Part shown: positions 30,157 to 38,816 of the stretch, piece after piece | Position numbering within the stretch: position 1 is the first letter of the stretch | Layout: the number at the start of each line of letters is the position of its first letter | From: a virus | Virus record (IMG/VR): IMGVR_UViG_3300047325_000148 | Location: 1 to 39,277 of that record | Strand: one strand, 5' to 3' | Length of the DNA stretch: 39,277 nucleotides | Position numbers and translations under genes: made by a program | Notes under the pieces: generated by a model | The model's input: only the letters and a program-made list of their open reading frames with translations | Databases searched by the model: none | Told to the model about the DNA's origin: nothing

Positions 30157-32285
30157 CTTATGCCGTTATCGGTTTCTCCTGCACTCCATGCTATTGCTCT
30201 TGCCTGACAACGAGCTGCCAAACTATTGTTTACTTCTAATACACCATCAGCAGTATGATAATGATCATACTGTAATAATAGATTTGGTACATTTTGAAAA
30301 TTACCTGAATTAATTATTTCAATTAATCCTCTGAATCCAGCTATACCGATATTATATGCCATGTCAATTAATACGTCAAATTGACTTTGTGTTATATTAG
30401 CAGTTATTGCCTGATGAATTTGTGGTTCATATGTTGTTCTTAAATCCTGTCGTAATAATGCATCAGATTGTTCTTGAGTAATACCGTTTTGGAATGGAAC
30501 CGATTGGCCATTTATAATTAATATCCCAGTAGAATTTTCTGTGCTAGTAACAGTATGACCATAACCAACATCTAGCTCCCCATGTGCATCCGGATAAGGT
30601 AGCCCACCTCTAGGATAGCTTTCATATGTTTCAGTCAGAGCAATACCTGCGTCACTAGTGGTATAGCTACTAGCAGGATTAAGTTTTCCACTAGGTCCTT
30701 TATAAATGTATTGTGGCTGTCCTTTAGAATCATACCCAACACCAACCCATTCTCCTTCGGGTTTGCCAGGTGTAGGTGTACCGTATACAGTGATAGGCAA
30801 TGCAGCATTCGGTGTTGCAGCACCAGTTGGAATAGATGTATCAGCAGAACCTCGAACTACATAGTTATTAAATCCTGCGGAATCACCCGAGTGTGCATAA
30901 GGTTCATGACATGGCAAACTTGTACAAATAGTTTCTGTTGTTTTTCCTACCACTGTGATACCTGCTGTATTAGATGAGGTTGGAGCAGTTTTTGCATGAT
31001 ATGTTACACCTGTTGGTCCGGTAGGTCCTGTTGGTGCCATATAAGTTAGTGGCGTAGGAACTCCTAAACCAGTCACAACTATATCTTTTTGTTTTTTATC
31101 AACTGGTACACTTGCTGATGTTGCAGCAGCAGGTAACGTACCTGCATTTCCTTCTGCAATAGTTACAGTATCACCAGTTACTGTTATAGCGGCATTGCTT
31201 TTAATATTATATGCGCTAGCAGACGCATCTGTTAACTCGCCTTGTGCTACTCTATTCCATGCAAGTTTAACAGAATCATTTCTATTACCATTGGTATTGA
31301 TATTTAAATCAGTGCCGCTGGTAATATATGTGACTAATGTAGAATTTAAATTTAGATTAGTACTTGCATCAGCATTAATAGAGCCAGCTCTTGCACGTAA
31401 ATTGATATTTGCGCCAGCCTCTATATTCATATTTAAATCAGCTCTTAAATTCATATTACCTTGAGTTCTTACAGATAAATCATTTGCAGCATAGCAATCA
31501 ATACTTCCGTCAGCGGCTAATTCTAACCAGCTATTACCATCTCTACTATTCATATAAACATTGCCATCGGTATCATTGATTAAAATTTGTGTACCGTTTG
31601 GTGTACGTATTCTAACAAAAGTATTGCCAGGACTATCATCTAATACAAATTGTGTCCCGCCAGGAGTTAAAATTCCTTGTGCCATACCATAAGGTGTTAC
31701 ACGTCTGGCACCGCTTGTACTTACACCTCTAATTGGGTCCCCGGACAAACCTTGTCTTTCTAATGCACTCGCTAATGGCGTATAGGTAGGTCGAGTAACA
31801 TTTCCTATGTCGTTTATTTGATCATTTTTATTATATTCACCAACCGGTAATGAATTACTTGAATTATTGCCCGGAATGCCCGGAACCATATGATTCATAT
31901 ACTGTTGCCAAAGACATGCAAACCAAATACCTCTACCAGGATCACCATTTATAAAACAACATAATACTTCATTTTCAACATCAGGTGGTACAAACCACAT
32001 ACCATAGCTTCGTTGACTATCAGTATAATCAGTTCCAGGATTAGTTTCTGTCCAAGGAGTAGCACCTGCAAAAGGCGATGCATAATTCATAATAAAATAA
32101 CTATTTTCATCGTTTACATCGCCTCCTAACTCCGGAATCCAAACTTTTAGTCTACCCATATATTGTTGGTCATATACTTGCTTGACAAAACCTACGTATA
32201 TTTTATCAAGAGTAGTTGATCTACCAGGTGGGTCAAGATTATATATGTTTGATGATGTTTTACTTCTGCTGCTTAGTATACTCAT
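30153..32285 (-). CDS. gp5: Baseplate central spike with C-terminal lysozyme, T4 gp5-like
   Basis: The cell-puncturing spike. 710 aa. N-terminal OB-like domain (about 25-150: K-I-Y-V-G-F-V-K-Q-V-x-D, GRLKVWIPELGG, W-F-V-P-P-D-V-E-N-E-V, GDPGRGIWFACLW). Next, repetitive strands (NMNLRADLNMNIEAGANI and following, about 270-335) as in the gp5/VgrG beta-helix. Then a Pro/Thr/Gly-rich region, and a GH24 lysozyme domain (about 545-710) with candidate catalytic E552 in ALTETYES, GYGHT and QSQFDVLIDMAYNIG. In T4 gp5 the lysozyme lies between the OB and helix domains; here it is at the C-terminus. Start ATG 32285 with AAGGA 7 bases upstream. Last gene of the baseplate operon. Domain assignments are by motif. 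Confidence 0.82.
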   Translation of the reverse strand: MSILSSRSKTSSNIYNLDPPGRSTTLDKIYVGFVKQVYDQQYMGRLKVWIPELGGDVNDENSYFIMNYASPFAGATPWTETNPGTDYTDSQRSYGMWFVPPDVENEVLCCFINGDPGRGIWFACLWQQYMNHMVPGIPGNNSSNSLPVGEYNKNDQINDIGNVTRPTYTPLASALERQGLSGDPIRGVSTSGARRVTPYGMAQGILTPGGTQFVLDDSPGNTFVRIRTPNGTQILINDTDGNVYMNSRDGNSWLELAADGSIDCYAANDLSVRTQGNMNLRADLNMNIEAGANINLRARAGSINADASTNLNLNSTLVTYITSGTDLNINTNGNRNDSVKLAWNRVAQGELTDASASAYNIKSNAAITVTGDTVTIAEGNAGTLPAAATSASVPVDKKQKDIVVTGLGVPTPLTYMAPTGPTGPTGVTYHAKTAPTSSNTAGITVVGKTTETICTSLPCHEPYAHSGDSAGFNNYVVRGSADTSIPTGAATPNAALPITVYGTPTPGKPEGEWVGVGYDSKGQPQYIYKGPSGKLNPASSYTTSDAGIALTETYESYPRGGLPYPDAHGELDVGYGHTVTSTENSTGILIINGQSVPFQNGITQEQSDALLRQDLRTTYEPQIHQAITANITQSQFDVLIDMAYNIGIAGFRGLIEIINSGNFQNVPNLLLQYDHYHTADGVLEVNNSLAARCQARAIAWSAGETDNGIS

Positions 32286-32295
32286 TCAAAAATCC

Positions 32296-34827
32296 TTAAG
32301 TTGTGCCATCATCTATTGGTGGGCCAAATGTCGGAACATTCGGTGCAACCTTAGCTGTAGATGTTATGGCGGCAGATACTGATCTATTGGCAGGCACTGT
32401 ATTAGTAGTGGGTGTAGTGGTTGATGTTGATGTTGCTGTAGCAGTTGTATTTGACTGTGCCGGCTGAGCGGCATTTACGTTTACACCTTGCGAAAATGTG
32501 TCTTTTGTAGCCGTTAATGTCTGTGTAAACAACCCATCTTTAAAATGATTTACACATGAGGTTACTGAATAAAAACCAGAAAAATGATTTGAAGTTTGAT
32601 TAAATTCCATCAAACCAGTATCTTCATTTATTTGCTCGCCTGTTCTAAATGTAAGCAAAAACATATTTGCACCTTGTACAAAATTAGCGCAATCTGTCGG
32701 AGTAACAGTTGTAGTACTTGTTGTTGTCGTTGCTTGCGGAATAACCAATGCGTCAACATACGAATTTTGTTCAATATTGCTTAACCCTAACCAATACGGA
32801 TCACCTCGTACCTCAAGATCAATCTGAGCAAAATAATTTTGTGAATATAAATTGCCGGCAATTATACCAAATGCACCTCTACCCAGAGCATTTGTGCCAT
32901 CGGTAGAATCTGTTCTACTTGCGGTAGAATTTTGTGTTGTAAATGTCGCATACGGAACATTTGAGGTTGTTACAGTTAATGGCCAAATATCATTTTCTGA
33001 TACATTAGATAAGTTTTCTGCGTTTTTAGTTTGTTTCAAATTTGATGCGTGTTGATTAAAATAAACAAGAGTATCATATTGAGTAGCTGCATTGGTAGAA
33101 GAGGCGCCAGATATAGCTTGTTGTCCTGCTGACGGATTAGCTGTTGTAGATGCTGGCGGAATACCATGATTTTTCTTAATACCGTTAATTAAATTTTCAA
33201 GTGGGGTTGTTGTAGGTTGTTGATCAGGCGTCGCAGGCGAAGAAGATTGAATTGCTGCTGCGGTTGTAGTAGGTGCAGGTGGATGTTTTATGTTATCATA
33301 CCCAGGTGTACCTGGAGCTAATGTAGGGCCAACAGTCCATTCGTCATATCCAATGTATGCCGCACCTGAAGAAAGAATCGCAGTAGACCAAAATGCATCC
33401 ATTTCGATTTGAAAACTAATTACTTCTGTATTTTCACCAGTATATATGTACTGATACCATTTGTTTATTAGATTAGAATCTATAAGTTTATTAATTTTTG
33501 CAGTTTGTACTGAAGAATTTTGTATAACTTGTGCTGTCGCAACATCCGGTACTACTCTAGTAGCAATCACATGAGGGTATACACTATACACAATTTCTCG
33601 AATATAATCATTTGACGTATAATCATAACCTATATTAGTCACATTACTATGTAGCATAAAAAACTGCGACAATCCGTTAGATGTTAAATTATATTGAGAG
33701 CTTTTACCTAATACTGCTTGCACTGCATCTGGGCTACAACTCAATACATATGTAACAATATTATTAAAACTTTGACCTTTAGCTATTTGAAAAACAACTG
33801 AATTACCGATTACAGAAACATTCATGTCGGCATTACGTTGGTTGCTTTTTAAAATCTTTTTAGGATCTTGCAGCAACCATTTATCTGATCCTGCAGGAGG
33901 TCGAAATATATATTTAACTTTTGGGCTCATTGAGCCAGTGCCATTAATAGCTACAAGATTATACTGTTGATTGGTTAATTTATCACCAAATTGTTGAAAA
34001 AACTCAGCAACATTTTTTGCAATAATATGACATTTATCTTGCGTAGTTACATATAAGTCATTTAGCCCAACCTGATCTTGCATAAAACCGGTTATATTAT
34101 AAGTTGTTCCGTTTTCATCTGCTTGTAAATCCATATCAGATATCATAACACTGTATGTTTTTCTTAAATTAGCAACATCTTGTCCCTTTATAATATTTCC
34201 ATCATTATCATATCCAGTAAACCAAACATCTAAAAATTTAATAGATTTTAAATGATTTGATATACCTAATGCTTGTGCGCCTGCATATATCTTATCAATT
34301 AGCGACATACCATACGCTTCTACAATTGTCATTGTCCAATGATATGTTGATGTATTTTGACCATCAACATTAGGACCGCATGTATTGGTTATATCACATG
34401 AGGTGATATTAAACTGCGAAGTTACACCACTCTCTGCAATTATAATTTTTGTTAAATCATCAACATTGGTTGCATTTAAATTTGCTGCATCATAATCACT
34501 TACCATAAAAAGTCTTAAATGATAAGTGTAGTTTGCATATGAATTAAGCGGATTTTGTGTAGGTGAGAATGCAATAGGTCCAGATGACTGGGCTGCGGTA
34601 TCAGATGTTGCAGATGGAGATGTAGAAGATGTAGTTTTATCTACTGATGTTGCGTTAGTTGAAGGAATAGCAGTTTTGGTCGACGTACCAACACCTTGAT
34701 GGGTACCTAATTGTGTTGACGTTGCAGATAATGCATCCGGGTTTGTAGGAGTATAAGACCCCGGTAAAGTATTAGCTAAAGATTGCTGTTGTGCAGCAGT
34801 CAAATTTTGAGCTCTAAATACTACCAT
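32296..34827 (-). CDS. Baseplate hub-like structural protein
   Basis: 843 aa. After a Thr/Ser/Gln-rich first ~75 residues there is NPLNSYANYTYHLRLFMV, a motif I associate with hub-type virion proteins of large T4-like phages; later segments include YGMSLIDKIYAGAQALG, LDVWFTGYD, FLTY-like strands, FQIEMDAFWSTA, and IDLEVRGDPYWLGL, the last typical of hub/tail proteins that contain a GDPxWL motif. The C-terminal ~70 residues are again Thr/Ser/Pro low complexity. It lies between gp53 and gp5; in T4 the gp5 partner is hub protein gp27, so a gp27-like role is the best guess from position. Overlaps the gp53 stop (TAATG), and ends 10 bases before the gp5 start. Confidence 0.6.
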   Translation of the reverse strand: MVVFRAQNLTAAQQQSLANTLPGSYTPTNPDALSATSTQLGTHQGVGTSTKTAIPSTNATSVDKTTSSTSPSATSDTAAQSSGPIAFSPTQNPLNSYANYTYHLRLFMVSDYDAANLNATNVDDLTKIIIAESGVTSQFNITSCDITNTCGPNVDGQNTSTYHWTMTIVEAYGMSLIDKIYAGAQALGISNHLKSIKFLDVWFTGYDNDGNIIKGQDVANLRKTYSVMISDMDLQADENGTTYNITGFMQDQVGLNDLYVTTQDKCHIIAKNVAEFFQQFGDKLTNQQYNLVAINGTGSMSPKVKYIFRPPAGSDKWLLQDPKKILKSNQRNADMNVSVIGNSVVFQIAKGQSFNNIVTYVLSCSPDAVQAVLGKSSQYNLTSNGLSQFFMLHSNVTNIGYDYTSNDYIREIVYSVYPHVIATRVVPDVATAQVIQNSSVQTAKINKLIDSNLINKWYQYIYTGENTEVISFQIEMDAFWSTAILSSGAAYIGYDEWTVGPTLAPGTPGYDNIKHPPAPTTTAAAIQSSSPATPDQQPTTTPLENLINGIKKNHGIPPASTTANPSAGQQAISGASSTNAATQYDTLVYFNQHASNLKQTKNAENLSNVSENDIWPLTVTTSNVPYATFTTQNSTASRTDSTDGTNALGRGAFGIIAGNLYSQNYFAQIDLEVRGDPYWLGLSNIEQNSYVDALVIPQATTTTSTTTVTPTDCANFVQGANMFLLTFRTGEQINEDTGLMEFNQTSNHFSGFYSVTSCVNHFKDGLFTQTLTATKDTFSQGVNVNAAQPAQSNTTATATSTSTTTPTTNTVPANRSVSAAITSTAKVAPNVPTFGPPIDDGTT

Positions 34828-35147
34828 TACAGATACCTTGTTAAACTACTTTGGGCAGGAACATATATGTTTATACCAGATATAAAATCCCATATAGGAT
34901 CTTGAATTACATCCGGATTTCGTAGCATGAATACCCAATATAATTGTGATGTACCATATAAATCATATGATAACGAATCAGGTCTTAAATTGTATTTAGA
35001 TGGCAATGTAATCAAACTATCAGTGGATGCAGGAGCAATAGTTATTGATGACCACATGCCTAAATAATTTACACCATTTTTACTCACTTGAGGTGTATTG
35101 TAATAAAAGCTTGTATTTGCATATGTTACCGAGTTTATCGAACTCAT
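34827..35147 (-). CDS. gp53: Baseplate wedge protein, T4 gp53-like
   Basis: 106 aa. The C-terminal half L-R-P-D-S-L-S-Y-D-L-Y-G-T-S-Q-L-Y-W followed by MLRNPDVIQDPIWDF is the gp53 hallmark (R-P-D-x-[IL]-[AS]-x-x-x-Y-G-x-x-x-Y-W-x-[IF]-[ML]-x-x-N-x-[IV]-x-D-P). T4 gp53 (196 aa) clamps wedges together with a LysM-like domain; this is a short version covering that domain. The open frame extends to a TTG at 35153, but ATG 35147 is the true start: AAGGAGG sits 6 bases upstream. The ATG overlaps the stop of the gp48-like gene (ATGA). Confidence 0.75.
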   Translation of the reverse strand: MSSINSVTYANTSFYYNTPQVSKNGVNYLGMWSSITIAPASTDSLITLPSKYNLRPDSLSYDLYGTSQLYWVFMLRNPDVIQDPIWDFISGINIYVPAQSSLTRYL

Positions 35148-35953
35148 AACCAACCTCCTTTCTTTAATAATGCCCCGCTTCTAAAACTATCCAGGTTAAA
35201 CGAGGTTAATTTTGCTGGGGTTTGTTGAACTGTTAAACCAACAGAAATATCAAAAACAGACGGTAACCATATATAAGGACCACCACCCAATGTTTGAGTA
35301 AATTTCGTTATTGTTGCGCCAGGACTTAAATCACTTAAATTTGTCAAGCTTGGCGTATTTGATACCAATGATTGTACTTGCTGTACATTAGAATATATTG
35401 TTTGCAATGCAGATGGTACAACATTGTTAACAATATTTGCAACTTGTAAACCGCTCATATCTACAGGAACATAATCAACGTCGTTTGGTAAGCCCACTGT
35501 AAAGGTAGTAACAATAACCGGTAGTTGATTAAACATATATTGTCCGTACGCATCAAAAAATAATACAGGAGGTGGTGTACCAGGATTGCTACTTTGTCCA
35601 AAATACATTTTAGATACTGTTCGCAAAAAATGAATACATGCTATTGCATATAAACCTTCTGTTTGATTTTGAACTGTAAACGATCCGTCTACTGTTAATG
35701 TAACAGCACGAGTTCTATTATAACTCATTATTTCCTGGTTACTATGAACCATTGCGGAAGGACTATATTCAACATCTTGTTGATAAGATATTAAAGGTTG
35801 ATATGGCCATACTAAACCATTGGTAGATTGCAAAGGGTTCATTAAACCGCTGGCACCATATATCTGACTAGTCGCAGCAGGTTTTGGACGTAAACGAACT
35901 CTACGCGCAGCAGAATCACTATCATTAATAAAATTGCCCAGACTTATTGACAT
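35144..35953 (-). CDS. gp48: Baseplate tail-tube protein, T4 gp48-like
   Basis: 269 aa. Features recalled from this family: early R-L-R-P-K-P-A-A, YSPSAMVHSNQEIMSYNRT, V-T-L-T-V-D-G-S-F-T-V-Q, a long helix (LYAIACIHFLRTVSKMYFGQ), PPVLFFDAYG, LPVIVTTFTVGLPNDVDYV, and a C-terminal WLPSVFDISVGLTVQQTP, then a conserved F-N-L-D-S-F-R-S-G. In T4, gp48 and gp54 cap the hub and start tube growth. Start 35953; short leader with AGG upstream. First gene of a minus-strand baseplate operon (gp48-like, gp53, hub, gp5). The gp54 counterpart may be 15791-16894. Confidence 0.7.
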   Translation of the reverse strand: MSISLGNFINDSDSAARRVRLRPKPAATSQIYGASGLMNPLQSTNGLVWPYQPLISYQQDVEYSPSAMVHSNQEIMSYNRTRAVTLTVDGSFTVQNQTEGLYAIACIHFLRTVSKMYFGQSSNPGTPPPVLFFDAYGQYMFNQLPVIVTTFTVGLPNDVDYVPVDMSGLQVANIVNNVVPSALQTIYSNVQQVQSLVSNTPSLTNLSDLSPGATITKFTQTLGGGPYIWLPSVFDISVGLTVQQTPAKLTSFNLDSFRSGALLKKGGWL

Positions 35954-36017
35954 TAAATACCTAAATAATTACTATATATTAAGTATTTACCTGCCTATTA
36001 ACCAAGTAGTTAATAGT

Positions 36018-37355
36018 TTATTCGGGTGTAGTATTTTTTATCATTTGATCCCAAACAGCTTGTTTATAAAATGCTCTTATTTCTGACCATTTATAGCCAG
36101 CATCTAATATAGATTTAGAAATATTTATTGCATTATCAAGATCAGTTTTTTTCAGATTATTTAATATATCTAATGTATTTTGTTCGTTAAAAGGTTTGCC
36201 TTTCAACTTACCTTTAACATATGCAACTGGATTTAAAACACCTACGGTTTTTTTATAGTCGGTTCCGGGACGAGGCCATACAGCATGAGTAGCATGTAAT
36301 TTTCCATCATCTATATCAAAAATGTAAAATATTTCAACTTTATCGCTATAATCATAATCAAATTTTCCGCTGGTAGAACCGGGCTTCACTGCTTTATACT
36401 CTATGCTAAAAGGAGTACCATTCATTATATCAAGCGGCATAATAGTTTTATACGTACCCCTAGCAGATGGCGGAGATCCCTTAGGTGGCGAAATATACAC
36501 GCTATTTCCAGAACCTTCATGTTTTACCATATGATAACTTTTACCAGCAAATTGAATAAATTTCCCAGAATGACTGATAGTCATTTCAATAAATTCTTCA
36601 ATTGAATTTGCTGTTGGCTTTTTACTTAATTTATATTTTTGTAAACGTAAATTCAAATCTTTTAATAATTCTTCTTTTGTCTCGTGGCCAGGCATATTTC
36701 TAATTTTGGAACGATTGATTCGTTTTTTCTGTGCAGCAACGTCTGCAAACACAACCTTAGCTGTTACTGTACCGTTTACTAATTCTGCAGTTTTTTTGAT
36801 CTTATCTAAAGTTTGTTGAGCTGCTATAACAGACATTAATCTACCTTGATAAAATAGTTCAGTGTCATCATAAGTTTTTTTACTTTCACTATTTTTATAA
36901 TCGTTTAAATTAAAATTCGACTTACCCCATGATTTAGTAGATTGTTCTTCGTCATGTTTAGCTCTTAACTCTTTCTCAAACATAGACAAATCATAACCAA
37001 CTAAACCAACACCGTTAGATGTTTTACCTATTTGATCACTATCAATTAAAAAGAATCCAACAATTGCATCATTTATATAAACTGCAAAACCTTTCCCGTA
37101 TTCCTCATTTTTCTTTCTTGAAGAATAAATTTTCTTAATCTCTGATAATGTACATGCAAATTTTGGTACATCTACAATTTCACTAGTCGAAGTTATAGCA
37201 TTCCGAGTATTTACAAATTTATTACCGCTAACAGGACCTTCGTTATTACTGCGTCTTCCATAATAAACTTGTTGTTTCAACATTTTTACAAAAGGGCCAA
37301 GATGTAATTGTTCTAAGTTTCCTAACGCTTCTAATAAAAATTCTTCAGCTCGCAT
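36018..37355 (-). CDS. Large unknown protein with capsid-targeting-like N-terminus
   Basis: 445 aa, no recognised domain. It begins MRAEEFLLEALG, resembling T4 capsid-targeting sequences and containing L-L-E (prohead protease consensus [LI]-x-E). The body is Lys-rich: GYGK-like strand (GKGFAVYINDAIVGFFLIDS), a coiled central part, GRTY-type loops (SPPKGSPPSARGTYK) and a C-terminal helical bundle. High predicted basicity would suit packaging with DNA inside the head, as for T4 internal proteins and Alt. Start 37355 has TTGGAGC about 8 bases upstream and a late-type promoter 24 bases upstream. It follows the nucleotidyltransferase gene (27-base gap). Role as an injected protein is inference. 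Confidence 0.6.
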   Translation of the reverse strand: MRAEEFLLEALGNLEQLHLGPFVKMLKQQVYYGRRSNNEGPVSGNKFVNTRNAITSTSEIVDVPKFACTLSEIKKIYSSRKKNEEYGKGFAVYINDAIVGFFLIDSDQIGKTSNGVGLVGYDLSMFEKELRAKHDEEQSTKSWGKSNFNLNDYKNSESKKTYDDTELFYQGRLMSVIAAQQTLDKIKKTAELVNGTVTAKVVFADVAAQKKRINRSKIRNMPGHETKEELLKDLNLRLQKYKLSKKPTANSIEEFIEMTISHSGKFIQFAGKSYHMVKHEGSGNSVYISPPKGSPPSARGTYKTIMPLDIMNGTPFSIEYKAVKPGSTSGKFDYDYSDKVEIFYIFDIDDGKLHATHAVWPRPGTDYKKTVGVLNPVAYVKGKLKGKPFNEQNTLDILNNLKKTDLDNAINISKSILDAGYKWSEIRAFYKQAVWDQMIKNTTPE

Positions 37356-37379
37356 AATAATGCTCCAATAAGTATATGA

Positions 37380-37387
37380 TATTTATG
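37380..37387 (-). promoter_or_regulatory. Candidate late promoter (CATAAATA)
   Basis: Minus-strand GCATAAATATCATATAC; box ends 24 bases before ATG 37355 of the 445-aa protein and overlaps the last codons of the nucleotidyltransferase gene. Same spacing as four plus-strand boxes. Confidence 0.47.
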
Positions 37388-38129
37388 CTAGAATATGTCT
37401 TATATAAGCGGCTTGCTTTTGAAGAGCATCATTATCACTTGTTTCATATTGAGCCAATAAAGTTTCAATACGATCATGCAAATTTTTATTATCTTTGTAC
37501 GCAAATAGCATTTGTTCAACGCTATGAAACACGCCTGCTCCAAATGTTGGACCAAATATATATTTTGCAATCGTATCAGGATCTCTTGATATTAATTTAT
37601 TAGAATCTCGGTCCATAAGTCCGTGATTCCAACTGTATTTCATGCCCAAAGCTCGTGCAAATACACTCATGAGCTTATTTCTATCGGCACCAGTAAACTT
37701 ACTGGCATCGCCAGGGCTATGCATACTAAATTTAGTCCAGGAAGTATTTGGTACCAACATAAAATCAGTTTGTACAAAACCATTTGACATATCGCCTTTT
37801 ATAGGCGTCATAAAATGAACCATTTTTCTGGAAGATTTAATATAGTCATCAGGATCTAAATTATGAGATAATACCCAATCATATAATTTTTGAACTAAAG
37901 TATGTTTACTTGTAGTATTGCTATCTACCGCAATATCTAAATCACCACTAGAAACTTTCTTACCAACACTACCAACTAAATTGTTTAATAAATCAATACC
38001 AACTATACTTTCGAGCCATGCAACTGTTGGTTGAATATCAGCTTTATTAATGCGTTGTGTTTTATGAACGTCTTCTTCGTTTTTAAAGACATTCCCACCT
38101 TCCATTATTAAATCACGATATCTTACCAT
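37383..38129 (-). CDS. Nucleotidyltransferase-fold protein with capsid-targeting-like N-terminus
   Basis: 248 aa. The motif G-S-V-G-K-K-V-S-S-G-D-L-D-I-A-V-D (about residues 53-69) is the GS...DxD signature of the Pol-beta nucleotidyltransferase superfamily, with both Asp residues present, and a third acidic residue may lie in FVQTDFMLV. Such proteins add nucleotides to RNA, proteins or small molecules. The N-terminus MVRYRDLIMEGG contains I-M-E, fitting the prohead protease site [LI]-x-E, so the protein may be packaged in the head and delivered into the host. A similar SGDLDIAVD-type protein occurs in other T4-like phages as I recall. Start 38129; GGAG about 10 bases upstream; late-type box at 38175-38182. 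Confidence 0.68.
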   Translation of the reverse strand: MVRYRDLIMEGGNVFKNEEDVHKTQRINKADIQPTVAWLESIVGIDLLNNLVGSVGKKVSSGDLDIAVDSNTTSKHTLVQKLYDWVLSHNLDPDDYIKSSRKMVHFMTPIKGDMSNGFVQTDFMLVPNTSWTKFSMHSPGDASKFTGADRNKLMSVFARALGMKYSWNHGLMDRDSNKLISRDPDTIAKYIFGPTFGAGVFHSVEQMLFAYKDNKNLHDRIETLLAQYETSDNDALQKQAAYIRHILA

Positions 38130-38174
38130 GCTGCATTCGCTCCATATCCCGCGTTAAAAAAGTTCGTCATCTGA

Positions 38175-38182
38175 TATTTATT
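38175..38182 (-). promoter_or_regulatory. Candidate late promoter (AATAAATA)
   Basis: Minus-strand GAATAAATATCAG about 45 bases upstream of the nucleotidyltransferase ATG at 38129. Spacing is longer than for the other boxes, so support is weaker. A weak sigma70-like pair (TTGACT 38194-38199, TAGCAT 38216-38221) faces the other way toward 38247. Confidence 0.38.
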
Positions 38183-38246
38183 CAAAATTTTGATTGACTT
38201 AATAACCATCACGTTTAGCATTAAACAAACCGCTACGAGAATAATT

Positions 38247-38522
38247 ATGACAAATTTTACCATAGATGAAGTTAAAGCAGTTGAAAAATCTACCACATTA
38301 GAATCAGCAAAAGATTATATGATCTCGATTATTAATAAAGCTCACCCAAATGTATCAGAAAAACCTATGAATCCCAGAAAAATTGCGTTTCTAATTGAAC
38401 AGGTTAATTCAAGAAAAACCATTGATCAAATTGCAGCCATTGGATATAATATGATATTAGTAGGCGAAGGTCTGGGATCTGCTACTAGTTCATACCAAAC
38501 TTTGTTCAAAGGTAAAAGATAA
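38247..38522 (+). CDS. Small hypothetical protein
   Basis: 91 aa from ATG 38247 (MTNFTIDEV), chosen over an upstream in-frame codon at 38190 because GAGA precedes it and the upstream part lies in apparent promoter DNA. Mostly helical, with ESAKDYMISIINKAHPNVSE and PMNPRKIAFLIEQVNS segments and a C-terminal Gly-rich end. No motif recognised. First of three small plus-strand genes; its TAA directly abuts the next ATG. Confidence 0.6.
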   Translation: MTNFTIDEVKAVEKSTTLESAKDYMISIINKAHPNVSEKPMNPRKIAFLIEQVNSRKTIDQIAAIGYNMILVGEGLGSATSSYQTLFKGKR

Positions 38523-38801
38523 ATGCCTCCAATTTATACACAAAAAATAGTTAATACAGTTACAGGCTTAATTTGCGATAACTGCGGTCTTGTAGATGAG
38601 AAAGGATTTAACGATTTTCATATTAACTATCGATTTGGATATGGTACTCCATTAGATACCGCTAATGTTGAATTTTCATTATGCGATAATTGCGTAATTG
38701 ACTTGGTTACGAAAAACATACCAAATGCTCGATTTACTGATAGTGGGAAACCAATTAAAGTTACAAAGAGTGATACAGGTATTATCGGTGTAACATACTA
38801 A
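38523..38801 (+). CDS. Zinc-ribbon-like small protein
   Basis: 92 aa. Two C-D-N-C pairs, C18/C21 and C54/C57, separated by a 32-residue beta-rich loop (GFNDFHINYRFGYGTPLDT), look like a rubredoxin/zinc-ribbon metal site. A C-terminal region has TDSGKPIKVTKSD. Could bind nucleic acid or protein; no family name recognised. Translated immediately after the 38247 gene with no gap. Confidence 0.62.
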   Translation: MPPIYTQKIVNTVTGLICDNCGLVDEKGFNDFHINYRFGYGTPLDTANVEFSLCDNCVIDLVTKNIPNARFTDSGKPIKVTKSDTGIIGVTY

Positions 38802-38816
38802 TTTGGATTTTTTAAT

